NCBI GenBank assembly: GCA_964435455.1
Contig: CAYSYH010000028.1
Location: forward strand, 1-8,922
Length of the DNA stretch: 8,922 bases
DNA from: CAYSYH01 sp964435455
GTDB taxonomy: Bacteria > Patescibacteriota > WWE3 > 2-01-FULL-39-13 > JAACPI01
Reading direction: 5' to 3'
This document shows positions 1 to 5,670 of this stretch, piece by piece. The notes under the pieces were generated by a model. That model did no database searches. It was not told the origin of the DNA and worked only from the letters and a program-made list of their open reading frames with translations. The translations under genes and the position numbers were made by a program. Every line of letters begins with the position of its first letter. Positions within the stretch are counted from its first letter, which is position 1.

Positions 1-355
1 TGTAGCAGGTCCCAAGGGTTCGGCTGTCCGCCGATTAAAGTGGCACGTTAGCTGAGTTCAGAGCGTTGTGAGACAGCTCGGTCCATATCTGCTGTGGGCG
101 CGAGGTAACTGAGGAGAGCTTTCCCTAGTACGCAAGGACCGGGAAGGACAAACCTCTGGTGTACCAGTTGTTAGTACCACTAGCATTGCTGGGTAGCTAC
201 GTTTGGAAGGGATAAGCGCTGAAAGCATCTAAGCACGAAGCCCACTCCAAGATAAGTTACCTTATGCCTCCTGGGAGACTACCAGGTTGATAGGCGGAAG
301 GTGTAAGCACAGTAATGTGTTTAGCTAATCCGTACTAATGGCTTATTCTCTAAAT
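1..355 (+). rRNA. rrl: 23S ribosomal RNA, 3' end (partial)
   Basis: This is the last part of domain V and all of domain VI of a bacterial 23S rRNA, truncated at the left edge of the window. Recognisable landmarks, in order, are the GGTCCCAAGGG segment and the A-loop (about 21-32), the GTGAGACAG segment near the peptidyl-transferase ring (68-76), the sarcin-ricin stem-loop (about 121-147), CTGGTGTACCAG (156-167), the GCTGAAAGCATCTAAGCACGAA segment (219-240) and the terminal GTACTAATG (332-340). Helices such as CTTTCCC/GGGAAGG around the sarcin-ricin loop pair cleanly, so the gene looks functional. The 3' end is placed by comparison with E. coli, which has 19 bases after CTAATG, and is uncertain by about ten bases. 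Two functional loops deviate from the usual sequence (see findings). No 5S rRNA follows. Confidence 0.97.
127..140 (+). other. Sarcin-ricin loop of 23S rRNA, variant GCAA tetraloop
   Basis: The segment reads AGTACGCAAGGACC. In nearly all ribosomes this is AGUACGAGAGGACC, the binding site for EF-Tu and EF-G and the target of ricin and alpha-sarcin. Aligned to E. coli numbering, position 133 is C in place of A2660 and position 134 is A in place of G2661. The result, GCAA, is still a GNRA tetraloop closed by C131-G136, and the outer stem CTTTCCC/GGGAAGG is intact. The bulged-G side (AGTA, 127-130) is unchanged. Confidence 0.9.
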
Positions 356-371
356 AAGTATTGCTTGATAT

Positions 372-405
372 TTTAGTATTGTTCTATCCAGTTTTTAGAG
401 TGTTA
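372..405 (+). other. Possible pre-23S trailer (3' strand of processing stem)
   Basis: Just after the 23S gene the sequence GTTCTATCCAGTTTTTAGAG (381-400) resembles the stretch that follows 23S in Firmicutes. There it pairs with the boxA-like leader before 23S to form the RNase III processing stem. The leader partner would lie outside this window, so the pairing cannot be tested here. No 5S-like sequence is seen between 356 and 421. An all-AT inverted repeat (TTAATTA at 406-412, TAATTAA at 423-429) is the only candidate terminator, and it is weak. Confidence 0.3.
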
Positions 406-421
406 TTAATTATTAAATAAG

Positions 422-778
422 TTAATTAACCCTTTGTAGTTTATTACTCATCCTAACAAGAACTTTAAGTAACTTTTTAAGATCATCTATTATAGCCGGT
501 GGAATATTACCCTCATTATTTTGTTGTTTTTTGAATTCCTTTATTACCCCCTTTACTTTTGTTATACCTTGTGTAAGTGTTACCATATCAATAAACCCTT
601 CAGTTAACTTAGAATTCATTTTACTAATCCACCCTTGAACTCCAAATAAATATGGTGGAGGATTTTTACCTAAGTTAATTTGAGCTGCTAATAAAGAAGC
701 CCTAGCTTCAAATAATGCATTTTCTAAATTTGACTTATCTTCTTCTTCTATACTTTTTATATTTACCCTATTACCTTT
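422..778 (-). CDS. C-terminal segment of the unrecognised minus-strand protein (frame 3)
   Basis: The frame is open from 778 down to a TAA at 422-424. The only start codon is an ATG at 619, which would give a 65-residue protein beginning MNSKLTEGF. A weak GGTGG lies about ten bases before that ATG. The 53 codons upstream of it look equally coding: charged, helix-forming sequence, then NPPPYLFGVQGWISK, with no stop. The frame meets the preceding segment at an A5 run (776-780) by a -1 shift. I therefore read it as the C-terminus of the long gene rather than a separate small gene. The segment is mostly helical and charged, with no membrane span and no recognised domain. It converges on the 23S rRNA gene. 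Confidence 0.5.
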   Translation of the reverse strand, partial: KGNRVNIKSIEEEDKSNLENALFEARASLLAAQINLGKNPPPYLFGVQGWISKMNSKLTEGFIDMVTLTQGITKVKGVIKEFKKQQNNEGNIPPAIIDDLKKLLKVLVRMSNKLQRVN

Positions 779-2130
779 TTAGGATTTTCTGATTCTTCCG
801 CTGGTTCTTTTGGTTTGTCCTTGCTATTAGCCCTTTTATTTTTTGCCTTCCTAGCTTTTTGTTCACCTTTCTTTCTAGTGCCACTTCTTTCTCCTACATT
901 AGGGTTATACAAGTACTTTAATAATTCTTCTTTTTTTAATAATTCCAAGAAATATTCTAGCGATTTGCCCCGTGTAGCTTCTTCTAATTCCTGTATTTTT
1001 TTTGGATCTATATTAGTATTTCTATACATATTGGCAAATGTCATTGCTTTAATTCCTGTTGTTGCATTTTTTTTGTTCCTTGGGTAAGATTCTCTTAATT
1101 TTTTTGCTAATTCTTTTAAATTTATTGGTTCGTCCTTGTCCTTGCTATTATCCTCCTTCCTAGCTTTTTGTTTGTTTTTCTTTCCTTCATTTGCTCCATC
1201 AGTATTTGTTACCTCACTAGAAGATTTAATCCTTCTTTTTTCCTTAAGCTCTTTTATGTTTATATGATATTTGCTAATTAGCATTACTAAATCTCTAAAT
1301 TTTTTGGCTTCTTTAACTTCTTCTTTAAATTGTTGAGGCATATTTAGTTCCATTAACCTTTTTATTACTTGTTTAAAATCTTCTCCAAAAAAAGATTTTA
1401 ACGCTTCCTCGCTTGGTAGTTGATCTTCTTGCTGTAATACACTTTGTAAAGCTTGTGCTAATTTTTTAGCTTTTTCCTTATCTTCTTCCTCCTCATTTAA
1501 GTCTAACTGTTGTGCTATACTTAAAAAAGCCTCTATTAAAGGTACTTCTTCTCCTTTATTAAGGGCTTTGAATATTTGTTCTTTTAAATTTAAATTGTCT
1601 GTTAATGTTAAAAAGTTGTCAAATTTGCCCTTTTTAATTCCCTTAAGCAATTCTGTTGCCACTCTTTGGTGTAATTCGTTGTTTATGGTTGGTATGCTTC
1701 CTTCATAAGGCTTATTTGTATTTATATTTTGTCTATTGGGGTGTAATAACCCATATAAGACCCTTAAATTATAAGGATTTTTTGGATATTCTTCGTACCT
1801 TAAATCTCTGACAGGTGCTGTAATACTTGTGTCTACATATACAATATTTCTTATTCTAAATCCACTTTTTTTGCTTCCTTCTACTTCTATACTAATAGAT
1901 CTCCCGTTTATATCTAATTCTAAAACTCCAATTACTTTTCTTCCTATTCCTATAATGTGATAAGTTAAGTAAACTTCTTCTACATTTTCAGGTAATTTGT
2001 TTGGTATTTTGTGTTTAACTGGTAATCTAGCTCCTGTCCTAATACCATATCTAATTAAATCACTAACTAACTCATCAACCCTTTCTTCTATAGCTATTTC
2101 TAAAAGTTCTAATGGGGCTTCTTTATCATA
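763..2130 (-). CDS. Middle segment of the unrecognised minus-strand protein (frame 2)
   Basis: The frame is open from the C8 tract at 2131-2138 to a TAA at 763-765, about 455 codons. The first usable start codon is a GTG at 1660-1662, which would give a 299-residue protein. The roughly 156 codons before it carry no ATG, GTG or TTG yet are clearly coding. They include a beta-rich stretch (VYLTYHIIGIGRKVIGVLEL, SISIEVEG). The segment therefore most likely continues from the 2109-3308 frame by a -1 shift. After the beta-rich part it becomes helical, with the acidic cluster NEEEEDKEK. It ends in two lysine-rich copies of a QKARK...NSKDK...EP motif separated by about 100 residues. No signal peptide, membrane segment or known domain is seen. 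A GTG-started 299-residue product cannot be excluded. Confidence 0.55.
   Translation of the reverse strand, partial: YDKEAPLELLEIAIEERVDELVSDLIRYGIRTGARLPVKHKIPNKLPENVEEVYLTYHIIGIGRKVIGVLELDINGRSISIEVEGSKKSGFRIRNIVYVDTSITAPVRDLRYEEYPKNPYNLRVLYGLLHPNRQNINTNKPYEGSIPTINNELHQRVATELLKGIKKGKFDNFLTLTDNLNLKEQIFKALNKGEEVPLIEAFLSIAQQLDLNEEEEDKEKAKKLAQALQSVLQQEDQLPSEEALKSFFGEDFKQVIKRLMELNMPQQFKEEVKEAKKFRDLVMLISKYHINIKELKEKRRIKSSSEVTNTDGANEGKKNKQKARKEDNSKDKDEPINLKELAKKLRESYPRNKKNATTGIKAMTFANMYRNTNIDPKKIQELEEATRGKSLEYFLELLKKEELLKYLYNPNVGERSGTRKKGEQKARKAKNKRANSKDKPKEPAEESENPKKVIG
806..1170 (-). repeat. Two imperfect copies of a lysine-rich coding repeat
   Basis: On the minus strand the gene encodes NKQKARKEDNSKDKDEP (about 1120-1170) and again EQKARKAKNKRANSKDKPKEP (about 800-865). 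On the plus strand the similarity shows as CCTAGCTTTTTGTTTG near 1159 and CCTAGCTTTTTGTTCA near 849, each followed to the left by GTCCTTGCTATTA. The copies are diverged, and the second carries an insertion. They look like charged linkers flanking a helical block of roughly 100 residues. Confidence 0.55.
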
Positions 2131-3308
2131 GGGGGGGGTTTTTTTAAATAAGCATCCAATATTTGGTTAAGTTGTTCTTGTATATTACCATTTGTTATAT
2201 TAAATGCAACTGCATCTACAGGTATTGGCCATGGTTCTCTTAAAAATGAATTAAGTGATTTTTTTTGTTCCCTATTTAAACCATTTAAGTTCCACAACTG
2301 ATTTGGGTTAGTACTTTTATTTAAAATTAAAAATCTCCCCCCTCCTTTAAGTGCTGCTTGTATTCTCAATGTATCCCTTGGTGTTTTATTCCTTTTCATA
2401 ATTTCTTCTATTTGCTCTCTTTCTTTTGATGTAGTGGCTATAGTAACCCCATTTAGATTCCATTGGTTAACTGTTGGCGTGTGTTGTTTTTCGGTACTAT
2501 CTTTTTGATCCTGTTCTAAACTGCTTAAAAGCCTTATTACAGTTGTTCCCCAAAATTCTGGGGGTATTTTTGCCTTTTTATACCGGCCTTTTGCGTTCAT
2601 TTCTTGTATTGTTACTTCCCACTTTTTAGGGTCTATTGTTATTCTTGCTTCTCCTGGTGTAATAACGGTGAAAGATCCTTCTTGATTATTGTATATTATT
2701 ACACTTTCACCAACATGTATAAATGATTTACTTTGTTTTAGCATCTCTCTAGTTGCTTGGATTAATAATTTTTTTAATTCTCTTCTGTTTTTTTCTTCAG
2801 CATAGGGCTCTTTAGGAATTTTCCCATAATTTTCGTCTATATATCCTTCCCTTAATCTATAAAATAATTCCTCTGGGGTAGTTTCTTCTTTTCCCATTCC
2901 CATATCTACCAACATATTTTGGTTAAGTTTGGGGTCTATCATTCTCCAAAAAGCGTCCTCTACTGCTGATTTACCTTTTTTTATTCTCCTAATAAGTTCT
3001 TCTTTCCCAACTCTTCTTTGGGCTAATATACCTTGTAATCCTCTAATATTTATTTCTCTTAAATCGGGTCTTCCAAAAAACCTATCTCTAAGATTCCTAA
3101 ATTTTTGTTGTATGGTTTCTTTACTAAGAACTGTTCTTATGTGTTGTATTAAATTTTCAGGAATGTTTGTTTGTATACGATCACCTTTTAAATTTGTTTC
3201 CCTTTCAAACAGTTCCTCAAAATTTTGTGGGGTTTCGGTTTTCCTTAAATCTTCTACTTGTTCTCTACTTAAATTACTACCATGTATTTCAGAATATTTT
3301 TTTTTCAC
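2109..3308 (-). CDS. N-terminal segment of an unrecognised large soluble protein (frame 1)
   Basis: This frame encodes 399 residues from a GTG start (3306-3308) to a TAG at 2109-2111. A stop lies six codons upstream of the GTG and no ATG is near, so the GTG is the likely start. It lacks a visible Shine-Dalgarno. I do not recognise the family. The protein is charged and probably soluble, with no signal peptide or membrane span. It has an N-terminal helical part (1-120), a mixed beta region around 195-250 (SFIHVGESVIIYNNQ, ARITIDPKKWEVTI), and two WNLNG motifs about 60 residues apart (near 283 and 343). The last six residues follow a K2P3 stretch encoded by A7C8. A -1 shift there joins it to the next frame, giving 848 residues, or 962 with the second shift. 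The 399-residue product may be a truncated OFF state, a natural alternative product or an assembly artefact. Confidence 0.65.
   Translation of the reverse strand: MKKKYSEIHGSNLSREQVEDLRKTETPQNFEELFERETNLKGDRIQTNIPENLIQHIRTVLSKETIQQKFRNLRDRFFGRPDLREINIRGLQGILAQRRVGKEELIRRIKKGKSAVEDAFWRMIDPKLNQNMLVDMGMGKEETTPEELFYRLREGYIDENYGKIPKEPYAEEKNRRELKKLLIQATREMLKQSKSFIHVGESVIIYNNQEGSFTVITPGEARITIDPKKWEVTIQEMNAKGRYKKAKIPPEFWGTTVIRLLSSLEQDQKDSTEKQHTPTVNQWNLNGVTIATTSKEREQIEEIMKRNKTPRDTLRIQAALKGGGRFLILNKSTNPNQLWNLNGLNREQKKSLNSFLREPWPIPVDAVAFNITNGNIQEQLNQILDAYLKKPPPMIKKPH
2131..2145 (-). repeat. A7C8 homopolymer tract at a -1 frame junction
   Basis: The plus strand reads G8 (2131-2138) then T7 (2139-2145). 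On the coding strand this is TTA AAA AAA CCC CCC CCT in frame 1. It is the longest G/C homopolymer I can see in this AT-rich window. In the frame-1 phase it contains two canonical slippery heptamers, A AAA AAA and C CCC CCT. A tract one C longer would fuse frames 1 and 2 directly. Confidence 0.85.
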
Positions 3309-3374
3309 TGTTGATGTAATTTTTTATTAGTTTTTTTCCAGCACTTTTTAAATTAAATAATAAATCTTAAATAT

Positions 3375-3403
3375 TTGCTAAAAAATTAAGTAGGCTTTAT
3401 AAT
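3375..3403 (+). promoter_or_regulatory. Sigma-70-type promoter of the S1 gene
   Basis: TTGCTA (3375-3380) is a 4-of-6 match to the -35 element. It lies exactly 17 bases before a perfect TATAAT (3398-3403). Transcription would begin near 3410, leaving a leader of about 75 bases before the start codon at 3485. Confidence 0.7.
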
Positions 3404-3418
3404 ACTTACTGTGTTTAA

Positions 3419-3475
3419 GCGGTAAAAATAAATTTTATTTCTTAAACTCTATAAAACCGCTATATGCGGGGGAGG
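3419..3475 (+). promoter_or_regulatory. S1 mRNA leader: two competing hairpins and the ribosome binding site
   Basis: GCGGT (3419-3423) is complementary to ACCGC (3456-3460), enclosing an A/T-rich near-palindrome. The same CCGC (3457-3460) can instead pair with GCGG (3466-3469) across a five-base loop, directly beside the strong Shine-Dalgarno GGAGG (3471-3475). The two pairings exclude each other. Such an arrangement could control access to the ribosome binding site. E. coli rpsA is known to be controlled by S1 acting on its own leader. That the same happens here is inference. Confidence 0.4.
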
Positions 3476-3484
3476 TAATAATTT

Positions 3485-4609
3485 ATGAAAAAACAAACAA
3501 AAACTACAAAAGCTCGGCCTACAAATATGGGAGAGCTGTTAAAAAACCATACAATACAAATAAAAAGATATCCTTTAGGATCTTTAATAGAGGGTACCGT
3601 TGTTTTAGTATCGCCCTCTAAAATATTAGTTGATATCGGTGCTAAAGCAGAAGGTATTGTAAATAAAGACGAAATGAAAGATTCTACCCAACTTTATAAA
3701 GAGCTCAAAGTGGGGGATAAGGTTTTAGTTATGGTTATTAGAGAAGAAAACAAGCAAGGTTATATAGAGCTTTCTATAAAACGTGCAGAGGTAGAACGAA
3801 AATGGGCCGATTTGGAAAAGATGTATGCTAAAAAGACCCCTTTAGAGGCAAAAATATTGCAATATAATAAAGGTGGTTTAATTTGTGAGGCACTTGGCAT
3901 GCAATGTTTTATACCTATTTCTCACTTAGATCGTGCTCATTTTGCCGAAATTTCTACTGTAGCAAGAGGTAGTGAAAAAGACATTGCCGAAAGGCTTTCA
4001 CCTTTAATAGGTAAAACTATAAAAGCAGTAATTATAGAATTAGATAGAACACAAAATAGAATCGTTTTATCCGAAAAACAAGTAAATTACGAAAAAATGC
4101 TTAAAAAAAGAAAGAACCGTATTGGACAAATTAAACCCGGTGATGTAGTAGAGGGTTTTGTATCAGGGGTAGTTCCTTTTGGTTTGTTTGTAGATTTAGA
4201 TGGGCTAGAGGGCCTTGTGCATGTAAGCGAGATAGCTTGGGAAAAGGTAGAGAATCCTATTACTTACTTTACAGTAGGGGATAAAATAAAAGCTCAAGTA
4301 TTAAATATTGATGAAGAAAAAGGAAAGGTAGGATTAAGTGTAAAAAGATTGCAGAAAAATCCTTGGGAAGGCGTTCAAGAAAGATACCCCGAAAATACAA
4401 AAGTAAAAGGTAAAGTAACAAGGGTAGTACCTTTTGGTGTTTTTGTTGAGCTAGAACCAGGGTTAGAGGCTTTAATACATATAAGCGAAATGGATGGTGA
4501 ATTAGATGTAGGTCAACAGGTAGAGGCTTTAGTAACATTGGTAGATCCAAAAGAACAAAAACTTGGTTTAAGTGTTCGTAAATTACACGAACCTCAGATG
4601 ATTAGGTAG
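3485..4609 (+). CDS. rpsA: S1-domain RNA-binding protein (30S ribosomal protein S1 type)
   Basis: This 374-residue protein has four S1 (OB-fold) repeats at about 33-100, 117-198, 218-288 and 304-367. The last two are the most typical, with VVPFGLFVDLDGLEGLVHVSEI and VVPFGVFVELEPGLEALIHISEM. E. coli S1 has six repeats; four-repeat versions of similar length are common in other bacteria and in reduced genomes. S1 helps load mRNA on the small ribosomal subunit, especially where leaders are weak or unstructured. The fourth repeat has a shortened loop: HISEM is followed by only about ten residues before VEALV, against about eighteen in repeat three. The ATG at 3485 follows GGAGG with nine bases between, by far the best ribosome binding site in the window. 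The gene has its own promoter and is divergent from the unrecognised minus-strand gene. The first repeat is a little less typical. Confidence 0.92.
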   Translation: MKKQTKTTKARPTNMGELLKNHTIQIKRYPLGSLIEGTVVLVSPSKILVDIGAKAEGIVNKDEMKDSTQLYKELKVGDKVLVMVIREENKQGYIELSIKRAEVERKWADLEKMYAKKTPLEAKILQYNKGGLICEALGMQCFIPISHLDRAHFAEISTVARGSEKDIAERLSPLIGKTIKAVIIELDRTQNRIVLSEKQVNYEKMLKKRKNRIGQIKPGDVVEGFVSGVVPFGLFVDLDGLEGLVHVSEIAWEKVENPITYFTVGDKIKAQVLNIDEEKGKVGLSVKRLQKNPWEGVQERYPENTKVKGKVTRVVPFGVFVELEPGLEALIHISEMDGELDVGQQVEALVTLVDPKEQKLGLSVRKLHEPQMIR

Positions 4610-4648
4610 TTTTACAGTTTGTTATATTTTTTAAAATAAGTAAGCACC

Positions 4649-4668
4649 ATACTTAATATAATAAGTAT
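4649..4668 (+). repeat. Perfect 7-bp inverted repeat between rpsA and galU
   Basis: ATACTTA (4649-4655) and TAAGTAT (4662-4668) are perfect complements around a six-base loop. The repeat sits about 40 bases after the S1 stop codon and immediately before a TATAAT. It could be a weak terminator stem or an operator. It is not followed by a clean T tract, so an intrinsic terminator is doubtful. Confidence 0.4.
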
Positions 4669-4674
4669 TATAAT
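4669..4674 (+). promoter_or_regulatory. Possible -10 element of galU
   Basis: A perfect TATAAT lies 19 bases before the galU start codon. This would give a leader of only about a dozen bases with no Shine-Dalgarno. No good -35 element is visible at the right distance, and in sequence this A/T-rich a chance match is possible. Confidence 0.35.
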
Positions 4675-4693
4675 TAAAAAATCATTATATTTT

Positions 4694-5602
4694 ATGCCTG
4701 CGCAAAAAATAACCAAAGCAGTAATACCTGCTGCCGGTTTTGGAACACGTTTTTTACCTCAAACAAAGGCAATGCCTAAAGAAATGCTGCCTTTGGTAGA
4801 TAAGCCTATTATTCAGCATATAGTGGAACAACTAGTAAAAGCAGGTATAACCGACATAATAATAGTTACAGGTTATCATAAACGCAGTATTGAAGATCAT
4901 TTTGATAGTCCAAACCAAGCTTTATTAGATGCCTTATTAAAAGGTGGAAAAAACAAAAAGCACTATTTAGAAGAAGTAGAAAGAATCTCTAAACTGGCAA
5001 ATTTTTATTATTTAAGGCAAAAAGGTCCTAAAGGTAATATGACTCCTTTAATGAATGCCAAACCCCTAATAGGTAATGAATCTGTAATATATACATGGGC
5101 TGATGATTTTTTTGACACTGGGGTTAATAAAAACGAATTTGAACAATTAATTTTAACCTACAAAAAACATAACTCTTCAATCTTAGGATGTTACAAAACA
5201 AATAAAAAGGAAGATTATGATAAATACGGCTTTGCTTCTGGTAAGTATTTAGGAAATGGTGAACTTGCTGTAAAAAATATACAAGAAAAACCTGGTTTGC
5301 ACAATACCCCAAGTAATTTAGCTGTTGTTTCTTGTTATTTGTATACACCTGAACTTTTACAGTATTTTAACGAGGGGTTAAAACTACAAAAAAAATATGA
5401 TGACACCGAGTTTATATATACTCATGTTGTGGAAGCTGCCATTAAAAAAGGTGTAAAAGTTATAGCCAAACAAATAAAAGGTGGGGAATATATGGATACA
5501 GGTAATAAACTTTCCTATTTAAAAACAGTAGTTAAATTTGGTTTAAAAGATAAACAAATAGGGGATTTATTTAAAAATTATATAAAATCTTTAGGTTTAT
5601 AA
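4694..5602 (+). CDS. galU: UTP-glucose-1-phosphate uridylyltransferase
   Basis: This enzyme makes UDP-glucose from UTP and glucose-1-phosphate, feeding surface polysaccharide and glycolipid synthesis in the cytoplasm. It has 302 residues, the usual GalU length. The nucleotide-binding motif AVIPAAGFGTRFLPQTKAMPKEMLPLVDKP spans 9-38, followed by HFDS (69-72), NIQEKP (195-200) and the C-terminal MDTGNKLSYL (267-276), whose Asp matches the metal-binding residue of E. coli GalU. Two sites differ from the E. coli and Bacillus enzymes. The usual GLGHA after RQ..PKG is GNMTP (114-118), and the metal-site GDD/PDV is ADD (136-138). I recall GN-TP variants from CPR homologues, but this is from memory. 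The ATG has no Shine-Dalgarno. The family assignment is firm; exact nucleotide preference (UTP or dTTP) is less so. Confidence 0.92.
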   Translation: MPAQKITKAVIPAAGFGTRFLPQTKAMPKEMLPLVDKPIIQHIVEQLVKAGITDIIIVTGYHKRSIEDHFDSPNQALLDALLKGGKNKKHYLEEVERISKLANFYYLRQKGPKGNMTPLMNAKPLIGNESVIYTWADDFFDTGVNKNEFEQLILTYKKHNSSILGCYKTNKKEDYDKYGFASGKYLGNGELAVKNIQEKPGLHNTPSNLAVVSCYLYTPELLQYFNEGLKLQKKYDDTEFIYTHVVEAAIKKGVKVIAKQIKGGEYMDTGNKLSYLKTVVKFGLKDKQIGDLFKNYIKSLGL

Positions 5603-5670
5603 TACCGTATGCTTAACTGTATTTTTGCCAAATAAGTTGTTGTATGTATTGACATAGATGGTAAGAAGTT

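Noticed and set aside
406..429. Terminator for the rRNA operon or for the minus-strand gene
   Set aside because: The only inverted repeat is TTAATTA/TAATTAA, all A/T with a ten-base loop and no T tract. It is too weak to call.
815..1087. Plus-strand 90-residue open frame with hydrophobic residues
   Set aside because: It is antisense to the middle segment of the minus-strand gene. Its Leu/Phe-rich makeup is what the reverse of Lys/Glu codons gives, and it has no ribosome binding site.
422..3308. Mobile element, toxin or defence gene next to the rRNA operon
   Set aside because: No transposase or nuclease motif, terminal inverted repeat or target duplication was seen, and composition resembles the neighbours.
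2929..3330. Plus-strand 133-residue open frame
   Set aside because: It lies antisense to the N-terminal part of the minus-strand gene and shows the same mirror composition, with no recognisable domain.
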